From: Bacteroidales bacterium
Lineage (GTDB): Bacteria > Bacteroidota > Bacteroidia > Bacteroidales > VadinHA17
NCBI GenBank assembly: GCA_024763075.1
Contig: JANTGF010000043.1
Coordinates: forward strand, 1 to 35,447
Reading direction: 5' to 3'
Length of the DNA stretch: 35,447 nt
Of this stretch, positions 10,601-18,353 are shown one piece after another (positions within the stretch are counted from its first letter, which is position 1; the number at the start of each line of letters is the position of its first letter). The notes under the pieces were generated by a model. That model was not told the DNA's origin. It searched no databases and worked only from the letters and a program-made list of their open reading frames with translations. A program made the translations under genes and the position numbers.

Positions 10601-10722
10601 TAATAGGCGGACTGGTAACTTCCACCCTGCTTACCCTGGTAGTCATTCCATGTATGTATGATATTCTGGACAGGCTTAAGGAATTATTTACGCGATCAGG
10701 AGAGAAACAAATTTCCGCATAA
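7606..10722 (+). CDS. RND efflux pump, inner-membrane permease (HAE/AcrB-MdtB-like), first of two
   Basis: A 1038-residue protein of standard RND length with the 12-TM duplicated layout. It starts MKKLTQFAVNYPVTILMIILG, typical of the family. The TM4 segment reads GMLVDNAIVVMENI, with Asp414 at the proton-relay position and Asn415 where AcrB has a second Asp. The TM10 region reads VGIAVNDSIILVDR with Asn933 and Asp934. FMPPSGAKVFDIEVKMPEGT opens the second periplasmic half. The substrate cannot be told. A 167-bp gap separates it from the adaptor gene, and the next, fused RND gene starts only 15 bp after it. Two adjacent non-identical RND pumps recall the MdtB/MdtC arrangement, where the two subunits form a mixed trimer. 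Confidence 0.95.
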   Translation: MKKLTQFAVNYPVTILMIILGVVLLGWISYDKLGVDLFPDLNNPRIYVEIKAGERPPEEMEKQFVKNMEALAIRQKDVIQVSSVSEVGSAQITVEYNWKKDMDEAFLDLQKALTSYTQNKELEELNITQHNPNSAPVMLIAFSHDEIKDLNKLRKVAENYIRNGLVKLEGVADVELSGEEEGEVVISTNNYRLESFGLTLNDIGQSIQSFNRSVSGGSITEMGLKYIVKGVSLLEGINDFEEIIVGYKPVSGVSAEQQSGSKVEKVPVLLREVATVDFRNKKPTNIVRLNGERCIGLSIFKETKFNTVKAVEQVDKALERMEKALPGYHFSKVSDQGAYISNAINEVKDTALIGILLAVFVLFLFLRRVGTTLIVSVSIPVSIIATFNLMYFNGLTINIMTLGGLALGAGMLVDNAIVVMENIFRNNESGMSVKESAITGTAQVGGAITASTLTTIVVFLPIVYLHGASGELFKDEAWTVAFSLISSLFVAIFLIPMLYYYIYRNKKIKTEKSSVKFHAYGRFLERVLSIKWIVVLLAGLLVGSTILILPKIGMEFMPPSGAKVFDIEVKMPEGTRLNRTVEAVNNLETLIREMLGDEVETIYSHTGKETGVSGDVQAVFKGENNGSIKVILRKDSKYSSEEVIEAISRITGGIPGLQISFRQEETALKSILGTEEAPLVVEVQGEDLEVLESLSAEVLDKMNGLDGLYNLQSSVEEGSPEIEVVIDRMRAGMYNLNVAGITEQIKNQLEGKDAGELDLGGEMQQIVLKLPEKTTGSLSDIIIKNGDQEVRLSEIATIRTSFSPQKIFRHNQNRVVKIQAQMKEGLALDKMASGISRTLDKIEMPANYKFTISGEEAKRKESMKNLNFALLLSIVLVYMVLASQFESLVHPFTILLTIPLAGVGAIFLFWMLGRTLNIMAIIGIILLVGIAVNDSIILVDRINQLRAEGIKRRDAIVQAGRQRIRPIIMTSLTTVLALLPLTIGFGENAALRSPMALAVIGGLVTSTLLTLVVIPCMYDILDRLKELFTRSGEKQISA

Positions 10723-10737
10723 CAAAACAGAGAGCTG

Positions 10738-13700
10738 ATGAAATTCATTATCAACAGAAAAGTTCTTATAAGCATGTTGTTCACCGGCCTTTCGCTGTTG
10801 GGCTATGTGTCTTATAAAAATCTCCCTGTTGAGCTCTATCCCAATCCGGAACTTCCCTACCTGATCGTTCAGGTTTTCTCCCCACAGGAAGTTGATCCGA
10901 AATATATGGAAAACCAGGCTGTCATTCCCCTGGAAGGAGTTATTAATACAATGGAAGGTGTGGATGAGATCAATTCCAGAATAAACAACCGGGGTGCGCA
11001 AATTACAGTTTCATTTAAAAAGAATGTGAATTTTAAAATTGCCTATCTCAGGCTTCAGGAGAAAATCAACAGCAAGAAATCATCCCTCCCGGAGAATCTG
11101 AGGGTTATGGTAAACCGGGTGGATCTTGAACAGATGAATAACCGGTTCATGGAATTGCAGGCAAGGGGAGAAGGAGATGTGGACAGGGTAAGAAACCTTG
11201 TGGATGAGAAAGTAAAGCCTGAACTTGAAAATATTGATGGAATTGCCGCTGCCCGGGTATTTGGAGGGCGGCAGAAATCCATTGAGATCAGACTCGACCT
11301 GAATGCATGTAAGGCATACAACATCACACCCTCGCATATCCTTACCGTGTTGAGGCAGAATTCAAAGAGCCGCACTTATGCCGGGAACATGTATGACTCC
11401 GGCAAGCGCTATTTTGTTCATGTATTATCCGATTACAGTAATATCAGCGATATTGAAAATCTGGTCATTGGCAAAGGTCCGGTATTGCTTAAAGACGTGG
11501 CGGATGTTTATTTTGGATTGAAGGAAGAAACCACTTACAGCCGGGTAAACGGGAAAAACGCTATTTCAATCTTACTGATGAATGATGCACAATCCAATCT
11601 GATTGATTTGTCACATAAGACCCAGGAGGCCATACGTAATTTAAACAAAAAATACAGCAATCTGGGATTGGAGATCGTTATTCAGTCGAATGTGGCGGAG
11701 ACCATGGAGGAAAATATCAACCAGATCATGAAGCTGGCACTGATTGGAGGGCTACTTGCTATTTTTGTGCTTTGGATCTTTCTGAAGAATATCCGCATCG
11801 TTTCTTTTGTAGCCCTGGCCCTTCCCATTTCCATTTTTACGGCATTTAACCTTTTTTATGCCTTCAACATCAGTATCAACAGCTTCACCCTTATCGGTAT
11901 TACGCTTGCTGTCGGAATGCTGCTGGATAACTCTGTGGTGGTGCTTGAAAATATATACCGGATATCCTCCCACGGGGTAAAAGCCGATGAAGCCGTAATA
12001 CAGGGAACAAGGGAGGTATGGAGATCGGTTTTTGCAGCTACGCTAACAACCGTAATGGTATTCGTACCTTTTCTGTTTTCAGCAAACATGCTGATTAAAC
12101 TGATAGGAAATGAAATTGGTATTTCCATTATCTCTACTCTGCTGGTTTCTCTCTTTGTGGCTTTGCTCTTCATCCCCATGACCACACATACCCTGCTGAA
12201 AAGGAGAAAGTCATGGTCGGTTTTTTATGAAAAGCTAACAACCAATAACCGGATCATCCAGATATATGTTTTATTACTGAAATCGGGACTCCGGAATCCG
12301 GCCGGTACCATTATCGGAGCTGTGGCTGTCTTCTTCATCACCATATTTGTAGTGATGTCTTTAAGCATGAATACTAATAAGGAAACAAGTAAAAACAGCT
12401 TTGTCATCAATGTGAATATGCCTACCGGATCTACGTTGAAAACAACCGATGTGGTAGTGCAGCAGATCGAAGAGAAGATAGATAAGATTGAAGAGAAAGA
12501 GGATATTCTGAGTACCATCCGGGAGAATGATGCGGTAATTACGGTAAAACTGAAAAAGAATTATGAGAAGCAAACCGGCCGCACCGTTGAAAAGATCAGA
12601 CAGGATATACAAAAGCGGTTGCGGCCGATAAAGAATGCCAGCATCTGGGTAAGCTCCCGGTCGGGGGGAAATGCCGGAGGGATGGCAGGTAACGCAATGA
12701 TGAATTTTCAGCGATTTTTTGGGATGGGTTCCAGTAATGAACAGATTAACATCAAAGGTCAGGATTTTGCTATGATGCGCAGGGTGGCAAATGACTTGCG
12801 ATACCGGATAGAAGAGCTTGATTTTGTTTCATCAAGCAGGGTGAATATTTCTTCCAGTCGCCCTGAAGTACACCTGCTTTTTAATCCTGCAATAATGACG
12901 GAATACGGAATCAGCCTGGCTTCCGTAAGCACTGAGCTCAATTCTTTTTCCGGTGAAATGTCTTCCGGTTTTAAGTTCAGGCAGGGCAGCGATGAGTACG
13001 ATATCATCATAAAAGAAAAGGAAACAGATCCTGAACAAAAGGAAAAAACCATGGATGACCTGATCCGTTTACCGGTGAAAAGCAGCCAGGGAGGTGTACA
13101 CGAATTGCAATCATTCACGGACATTGTGTATGCCAGGGGCATGGCCGGAATAAACCGGCACAATCAGGGTAAGGAAATCATCCTTACCTACAGGTTTTCG
13201 AGGAATCAGAAAACGCTTTCAAAAAGTTTACTGGAAAAATATCGCGGGGATATTGACAAGATGATCGCTTCTTATAACCTGCCTGCCGGTGTAGCTACCG
13301 AAGTTGTTCATGAGGAAGACCAGTTTAAGGATTTTTATTTTCTGATTGCAGCAGCCCTTATACTGATCTTTATGATCCTGGCTTCGGTTTTTGAATCGGT
13401 ATCCATTCCTTTTGTATTACTTTTTTCCATTCCTCTGGCTGCCATTGGTTCGTTTCTTTCCCTTACTTTTACCCGGAACAGCCTGTTCAATGCCAATACC
13501 CTCACAGGGTTTATTATTTTGATTGGGATTGTGGTGAACAACGGGATTTTACTCATTGATTACACCAATATCCTTCGAAAAAGGGGCTTCCGGAAAACCC
13601 GTGCCCTGATGGTTGCCGGAATTTCCAGGGTGAGGCCCATTCTGATCACAGCCATTACAACCATTGTTGCCATGTTCCCCCTGGCTATGGGAAAAGCAGA

Positions 13701-15447
13701 ATATGTAAGTGCCATCGGAGCACCCTTTGCAATAACGGTTATCGGAGGACTGGCTGTGAGTACCCTGCTGACCCTGATCTTTATTCCGGTTTTTTATTCC
13801 GGACTGGAAAATTCACTGCAATGGTTCCGCAGTCTTAGCCTAAAAGTAAAACTCATTCAGGCAGTTCTTCTGATTACTGGAGCATATCTGGTGTATTCCA
13901 GAGTGGATGCCTTCCTGTGGAAATTGTTGCTTTTCGTATTGTTGATTGTACTTATTCCGGGGATTACCTGGTTTTTCCTGTCCAGCCTTCGGAGAGCCAG
14001 TACTCGTTTGATCCCGGAAAATGAGGGCATTCGGATCAGAATACAAAATCTCGTTAAGATTTATGACAGGGCACCCAGGTTTTCCAGGGAATGGGAATCC
14101 GGAAAGATGATCAGAAAGCATTCCGGAATTGAAAAGGATTACCGGAAATTAAGCGATTTTTATGATCTTGTCTGGCAGGTCCCCGTTTTCATTTTTCTGA
14201 TATATTTTTCATTTTTTTATCTGAGTAAAGGATTGTGGGTATTGGTTCTTTCAGTGATCCTGTTCCTTTTTGCACAGGTACTGTATCATCCCCTGGGCAG
14301 GGTGCTGAAAAACAAAGCAGAGGATACTGGAAAAAAGATCTGGAGAAAAATGGACACTGCTTTTTCCCGGTTTCTTTTCTGGATATTGCCACTGATCATT
14401 TTGTTCGTTTTTTCAAGGCAGTGGACAAATAAAGGTGTGGTTATTGTAATCGGAATTATATGGTACCTGGCCTTAATGATATCTTCCGTTTCCAGGCAGT
14501 TGTACCGGGAAAATGTGAATGTGGATCGTATAACCGGCAGGTTCGGTGGGTTAAGGCGTGGGTTTTTCCGGCTGGTAAAGCAAATTCCGGTAATTGGGAA
14601 GCAACGCAAACCATTTAAGGCCCTGAGTGGAATTTCGGTGGAAATAGGAACCGGAATGTTTGGTTTGCTCGGGCCTAATGGCGCCGGGAAAACTACGCTG
14701 ATGCGGATTGTCTGCGGTATTTTTGATCAGAGTTACGGGAAAGTATGGATAAATGGTTTGGATACAGCAGATTACAGGGAAGAATTGCAGGGATATATTG
14801 GTTACCTGCCGCAGGAATTTGGAATGTATGAAAATCTTACCGCATGGGAGTACCTTGATTATCAGGCAATTCTGAAAGGGTTGAAAGATAAGGATACAAG
14901 AAGGAAGAGGCTGGAATATGTGCTGAGATCAGTACATATGTTTGACAAAAAATATGACAAAATCGGATCTTTTTCCGGAGGAATGAAACAGAGGATAGGA
15001 ATTGCCCAGATCCTTCTGCACCTTCCAAGAATTCTGGTAGTGGATGAACCCACCGCGGGCCTTGATCCCAGGGAGCGTATTCGTTTCAGGAACCTACTGG
15101 TGGAATTGAGCCGGGAGCGTATCGTTTTGTTTTCCACACATATTATTGAAGATATTTCCAGCTCTTGTAATCAGGTTGCCGTTATTGATAAAGGGGAAGT
15201 AAAATACTATGGTTATCCCCATGAAATGGCAAAACTGGCAAATGGTCTTGTCTGGCAGCTGGAAGTTTCAGAACAGGAATTCAGGATGCTGGAACAGGAT
15301 CACCTGATTGTGCATCACATGCCGGCCGGAGAAAAGATACGTGTCCGCCTGATTTCGGAAAAAGAACCAGGAGAAGGCGCAACAATGGCAACTCCATTGC
15401 TTGAGGATGCATACCTGTGTTTGTTGAAAGATATTAAAAAGTTGTAA
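10738..15447 (+). CDS. RND efflux permease fused to a membrane-inserted ABC ATPase
   Basis: A 1569-residue protein about 500 residues longer than a normal RND pump. Residues 1 to about 1030 are a full RND permease (TM4 GMLLDNSVVVLENI with Asp397; TM10 GIVVNNGILLID with Asn934-Asn935). Two extra TM segments follow (about 1040-1090). Residues 1098-1111 (IRIRIQNLVKIYDR) look like the first strand of an ABC ATPase. About 180 residues with four TM segments come next, and the ATPase fold resumes near 1292 (KPFKALSGISVEIGTG). It then has Walker A GPNGAGKTT (1312-1320), Q-loop Gln1359, signature FSGGM (1412-1416), Walker B ILVVDE (1432-1437, Glu1437) and switch His1468. All catalytic motifs are present and the frame is open throughout, so this is a real fusion rather than a missed stop. 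It lies 15 bp after the first RND gene. Confidence 0.93.
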   Translation: MKFIINRKVLISMLFTGLSLLGYVSYKNLPVELYPNPELPYLIVQVFSPQEVDPKYMENQAVIPLEGVINTMEGVDEINSRINNRGAQITVSFKKNVNFKIAYLRLQEKINSKKSSLPENLRVMVNRVDLEQMNNRFMELQARGEGDVDRVRNLVDEKVKPELENIDGIAAARVFGGRQKSIEIRLDLNACKAYNITPSHILTVLRQNSKSRTYAGNMYDSGKRYFVHVLSDYSNISDIENLVIGKGPVLLKDVADVYFGLKEETTYSRVNGKNAISILLMNDAQSNLIDLSHKTQEAIRNLNKKYSNLGLEIVIQSNVAETMEENINQIMKLALIGGLLAIFVLWIFLKNIRIVSFVALALPISIFTAFNLFYAFNISINSFTLIGITLAVGMLLDNSVVVLENIYRISSHGVKADEAVIQGTREVWRSVFAATLTTVMVFVPFLFSANMLIKLIGNEIGISIISTLLVSLFVALLFIPMTTHTLLKRRKSWSVFYEKLTTNNRIIQIYVLLLKSGLRNPAGTIIGAVAVFFITIFVVMSLSMNTNKETSKNSFVINVNMPTGSTLKTTDVVVQQIEEKIDKIEEKEDILSTIRENDAVITVKLKKNYEKQTGRTVEKIRQDIQKRLRPIKNASIWVSSRSGGNAGGMAGNAMMNFQRFFGMGSSNEQINIKGQDFAMMRRVANDLRYRIEELDFVSSSRVNISSSRPEVHLLFNPAIMTEYGISLASVSTELNSFSGEMSSGFKFRQGSDEYDIIIKEKETDPEQKEKTMDDLIRLPVKSSQGGVHELQSFTDIVYARGMAGINRHNQGKEIILTYRFSRNQKTLSKSLLEKYRGDIDKMIASYNLPAGVATEVVHEEDQFKDFYFLIAAALILIFMILASVFESVSIPFVLLFSIPLAAIGSFLSLTFTRNSLFNANTLTGFIILIGIVVNNGILLIDYTNILRKRGFRKTRALMVAGISRVRPILITAITTIVAMFPLAMGKAEYVSAIGAPFAITVIGGLAVSTLLTLIFIPVFYSGLENSLQWFRSLSLKVKLIQAVLLITGAYLVYSRVDAFLWKLLLFVLLIVLIPGITWFFLSSLRRASTRLIPENEGIRIRIQNLVKIYDRAPRFSREWESGKMIRKHSGIEKDYRKLSDFYDLVWQVPVFIFLIYFSFFYLSKGLWVLVLSVILFLFAQVLYHPLGRVLKNKAEDTGKKIWRKMDTAFSRFLFWILPLIILFVFSRQWTNKGVVIVIGIIWYLALMISSVSRQLYRENVNVDRITGRFGGLRRGFFRLVKQIPVIGKQRKPFKALSGISVEIGTGMFGLLGPNGAGKTTLMRIVCGIFDQSYGKVWINGLDTADYREELQGYIGYLPQEFGMYENLTAWEYLDYQAILKGLKDKDTRRKRLEYVLRSVHMFDKKYDKIGSFSGGMKQRIGIAQILLHLPRILVVDEPTAGLDPRERIRFRNLLVELSRERIVLFSTHIIEDISSSCNQVAVIDKGEVKYYGYPHEMAKLANGLVWQLEVSEQEFRMLEQDHLIVHHMPAGEKIRVRLISEKEPGEGATMATPLLEDAYLCLLKDIKKL

Positions 15448-15462
15448 AAATCAGAGGGAAAA

Positions 15463-16188
15463 ATGAAAATTACCGTACAAAAAATATCAAATAGCCGGAA
15501 TCTGATTTTCATGATGATAAAGTATAATATGAAAATCATTTTTGCCAACAGGTTTATATGGTTTTTTCTGGTTGCCTTTCTGGTATTTGTGGGGATTTCC
15601 GTAATAGCAGTGTTCGATAACAACAACATTGGTAAGAGTTTTATATACGGGTCATTAATATTACCTGGGTTTTTATTGCTTTTTTATCCCACTGTTTTTG
15701 GAATACAGAATGATGAGGATGCACGGGTGCTGGAAATCCTTTTCGGGATACCCGACTACAGGTATAAAGTGTGGCTGGTACGGCTGGTAATGACTTTTCT
15801 GTTTCTGTACCTGATTATGATTTTCTTCTCCTGGCTTGCCTCTGTTGGCCTGTACCGGATCAATGTTTTTGAAATGGCCGGCCAGCTGATGTTCCCCCTG
15901 TTTTTTATCGGAATGCATGCCTTTATGTTGTCCACCATGATAAAAAACGGAAATGGTACGGCAGTTGTGGTCGTACTCATTGGTATTGCATTGTTAATCC
16001 TGCAGGGTTTGATTTACAGAAGTATGTGGAACGTTTTTCATAACCCCTTTAATATCCCGGGGGGGATGAATGATGTAATCTGGCAAGGGGTAACACTAAA
16101 AAACAGATTATTTCTGGTAAACGGAGGCATTCTTTTCCTGCTAATGGGAATGTTTAAGCTGCAAAAAAGGGAGAAATTCATTAAGTGA
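15463..16188 (+). CDS. ABC-2-type membrane protein (permease-like), last gene of the transporter operon
   Basis: A 241-residue protein with about six hydrophobic segments. It opens with an amphipathic stretch (MIKYNMKIIFANRF) leading into the first TM helix, as in ABC-2 permeases, and has a charged cytoplasmic turn after the second segment (FGIQNDEDARVLEILFG) like the ERE/E-rich turn seen in that fold. AGAGGGA lies just before the ATG, and the gene starts 15 bp after the RND-ABC fusion, so it is very probably co-transcribed. Its natural partner is the ATPase domain of the fusion, the free ATPase at 627, or both. I do not recognise a named family beyond ABC-2-like, and the substrate is unknown. 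Confidence 0.75.
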   Translation: MKITVQKISNSRNLIFMMIKYNMKIIFANRFIWFFLVAFLVFVGISVIAVFDNNNIGKSFIYGSLILPGFLLLFYPTVFGIQNDEDARVLEILFGIPDYRYKVWLVRLVMTFLFLYLIMIFFSWLASVGLYRINVFEMAGQLMFPLFFIGMHAFMLSTMIKNGNGTAVVVVLIGIALLILQGLIYRSMWNVFHNPFNIPGGMNDVIWQGVTLKNRLFLVNGGILFLLMGMFKLQKREKFIK

Positions 16189-16291
16189 TAATTCCGGCCA
16201 GAACATTTTCCTTTCAAATACACATTCAATTTAGGTTTGCTTATTTCAAAATATTTACCCAATTTCGTTTCTCATTTTGAACCGCCACAAC

Positions 16292-16663
16292 ATGTCGTTT
16301 ATTCGCATTGAAAACATGGAATTTTATGCCTATCACGGGCATTTTAAGGAAGAACAAATTGTGGGCAATAAATTTCTTGTAAATCTGCAGATTGAAACGG
16401 ACATGGTAAAACCGGCCGGTTCGGATGACCTGCAGGATGCCGTTAATTATCAGAAAGCATATATGCTTGTAAAAGAAGAAATGCAGGAGAAATCACATTT
16501 ACTGGAAAATATAGGGAAAAGAATACTGGACAGAATTTTTCTGGAAATGAGCGGGATAGAAAAGATGGAAGTCAAAGTTTCAAAAATGAACCCTCCCGTT
16601 GGTGGAAAAATGGATTGCGTGAGTATTACCATGGGAAGAGATGCAAGTGGGAATTATTATTAG
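16292..16663 (+). CDS. folB: Dihydroneopterin aldolase
   Basis: A 123-residue enzyme of folate synthesis that cleaves 7,8-dihydroneopterin to 6-hydroxymethyl-dihydropterin and glycolaldehyde in the cytosol. It shows the family pattern: [19 protein letters not shown] near the N-terminus (Tyr and the catalytic-region Gly-His), [36 protein letters not shown], and [19 protein letters not shown] with the conserved Lys and Pro-Pro segment. I chose the ATG at 16292 over an in-frame TTG at 16277 because homologues begin right before IRIENM. The gene lies 103 bp after the transporter operon and 31 bp before the next gene; the link to the latter looks incidental. Confidence 0.9.
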   Translation: MSFIRIENMEFYAYHGHFKEEQIVGNKFLVNLQIETDMVKPAGSDDLQDAVNYQKAYMLVKEEMQEKSHLLENIGKRILDRIFLEMSGIEKMEVKVSKMNPPVGGKMDCVSITMGRDASGNYY

Positions 16664-16694
16664 TGAAGTAATCAATCATAAAAATTTTATACAC

Positions 16695-18080
16695 ATGAGA
16701 AAACTAATTTTATTTGTAAGTCTGGCTGTTGTAACCGGAATTTTAATGCCGATACAGGCAGAAGATGGCTGGGTTCAGCTGTTTAACGGAAAAAATCTGA
16801 AAGGTTGGAAGCAGCTGAACGGAGAAGCCAAATATTATGTTGAGAACGGTGAAATTATCGGGGAAACGGTTGCCGGAACACCGAATACCTTTCTTGCCAC
16901 GAAGAAAGATTACGGCGATTTTATTTTTGTAGTGGATGTGTTTTTGGATTCCCCGGCAAATTCCGGACTTCAGATCCGCAGTGAAAGCAGTAAGGATTAT
17001 AGCAATGGGCGGGTGCATGGATATCAGGTGGAAATCGATCCCTCTGCCCGGGCATGGACTGGTGGAATTTACGATGAGGCCCGCAGGGGATGGTTGTATA
17101 ACCTGGAAAGGAATCCCAAAGGTAAAACCGCTTTTAAATATGGAGAATGGAATCAATTCAGAGTGGAAGCCGTTGGAAGCTCCATTAAAACCTGGGTAAA
17201 CGGCATTCAGTGTGCTGATCTTGCGGATGACATGACACCTTCCGGTTTTATTGCCCTGCAGGTACACGGGATAGGTAATAATAAAGAAGCGGAAGGAGAA
17301 AAGATCCACTGGAAAAATATCCGGATCATGACCGAAAACCTGGAATCACACCTTACAAAATCCGACCCGGAAGTACCCCTGATCAGTTATCTGAATAATA
17401 CACTGACCGAAAGGGAGAAAAATGAGGGATGGAATTTGCTCTGGGACGGTAAAACAAACAAAGGCTGGAGAGGCGCCAAGCTAGATCATTTTCCTGAAAA
17501 GGGATGGGAAATTAAGGATGGAGTTCTTACGGTGCTGGAATCGGGCGGAGCAGAATCAAGAAACGGTGGGGATATCATTACCGACAAAACTTATGGGAAT
17601 TTTGTCCTGCAGGTTGATTTTAGCATCACAAAAGGGGCAAACAGCGGAATTAAATATTTCGTGGACCCTGAGATGAACAAAGGTGCCGGATCTGCAATTG
17701 GTTGTGAGTTTCAGATTCTCGATAACAAAAACCACCCCGATGCTAAAAAAGGGGTAAAAGGAAACCGTACCCTCGGTTCACTCTATGATCTGATCCCGGC
17801 ACAGGCAGCCACAGAGAAGCTGAGTCATTATTTGTTTAATGGCATTGGAAAATGGAACCGGGCAATGATCATTGTAAAGGGCTGTCATGTTGAACACTGG
17901 CTGAATAATGTTAAAATTGTGGAATATGAGCGTTGTTCACAGGAATGGAGAGCTCTGGTAGCTTACAGTAAATACAGGGATTGGCCAGATTTCGGTGAGG
18001 CTAAGGAAGGTTACATCCTTCTGCAGGACCATGGGAACACCGTTTCCTTCAGGAATATTAAAATTAAAGAGCTGGATTAA
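16695..18080 (+). CDS. Secreted protein with two DUF1080 (3-keto-disaccharide hydrolase) domains
   Basis: A 461-residue exported protein. The ATG at 16695 gives a clean signal peptide ([22 protein letters not shown]); the longer frame from 16641 would bury it. Two DUF1080 (PF06439) modules follow: the first opens [15 protein letters not shown] (about 28-220), the second [15 protein letters not shown] (about 250-460). Both have the family pattern of a concanavalin-like fold with ANSGLQIR or ANSGIKYF. The family is known for hydrolysing 3-keto-glycosides made by Gfo/Idh/MocA oxidoreductases, and such an oxidoreductase is the next gene, so the pair probably acts on an oxidised sugar in the periplasm. 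The substrate is not visible from sequence. Having two domains in one chain is common enough but may mean the two have different specificities. Confidence 0.9.
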   Translation: MRKLILFVSLAVVTGILMPIQAEDGWVQLFNGKNLKGWKQLNGEAKYYVENGEIIGETVAGTPNTFLATKKDYGDFIFVVDVFLDSPANSGLQIRSESSKDYSNGRVHGYQVEIDPSARAWTGGIYDEARRGWLYNLERNPKGKTAFKYGEWNQFRVEAVGSSIKTWVNGIQCADLADDMTPSGFIALQVHGIGNNKEAEGEKIHWKNIRIMTENLESHLTKSDPEVPLISYLNNTLTEREKNEGWNLLWDGKTNKGWRGAKLDHFPEKGWEIKDGVLTVLESGGAESRNGGDIITDKTYGNFVLQVDFSITKGANSGIKYFVDPEMNKGAGSAIGCEFQILDNKNHPDAKKGVKGNRTLGSLYDLIPAQAATEKLSHYLFNGIGKWNRAMIIVKGCHVEHWLNNVKIVEYERCSQEWRALVAYSKYRDWPDFGEAKEGYILLQDHGNTVSFRNIKIKELD

Positions 18081-18158
18081 ACATCTATTGAGGAATAGGA
18101 ATAATTGAAAGGGGCTGTCTAAATAGGAAACTATTTGCTAAATAGATTTTTAGTCCTG

Positions 18159-18245
18159 CTTTGTGTTACTTAGAGTGCCCTTTGTGGTTCATCTCTTAAT
18201 ATTCTACCACGAAGCTACTCAAAGGAGTCACAAAGAAACACAAAG
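18159..18245. repeat. Inverted repeat of the CTTTGTG / CACAAAG type, copy 1
   Basis: The left arm (CTTTGTGTT, then CCTTTGTGGT) can fold on the right arm (ACCACGAAG, CAAAGGAGTCACAAAG, AACACAAAG) with a loop around 18190-18205. A related element lies at 32496-32600. Short elements of this look are scattered between genes in Bacteroidota genomes. It sits in the 273-bp gap between the DUF1080 and oxidoreductase genes, which otherwise holds a weak 6-bp hairpin at 18121-18136 and nothing else I can name. Confidence 0.55.
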
Positions 18246-18353
18246 GCTTTAAAAACAACGCTGGGATCTCATAACCTGGAGTGGGCTTCGGACATTGATA
18301 AGACCTGCAAAATAAACGTATTGAAACAAAACAAAGTTTTAAAATATATAACT

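Noticed and set aside
1076-15629. Minus-strand open frames across the transporter operon
   Set aside because: All are shadows of the large plus-strand genes, with no start context or recognisable motifs.
16277-16291. TTG start for folB at 16277
   Set aside because: The ATG at 16292 begins right before the conserved IRIENM segment.
16641-16694. Longer N-terminus of the DUF1080 protein
   Set aside because: It overlaps folB and would hide a clear signal peptide that starts at the ATG 16695.
18112-18126. GGGGCTGTCTAAATA as an insertion-sequence end
   Set aside because: It recalls IS1182-type ends, but there is no second end, target duplication or transposase nearby.
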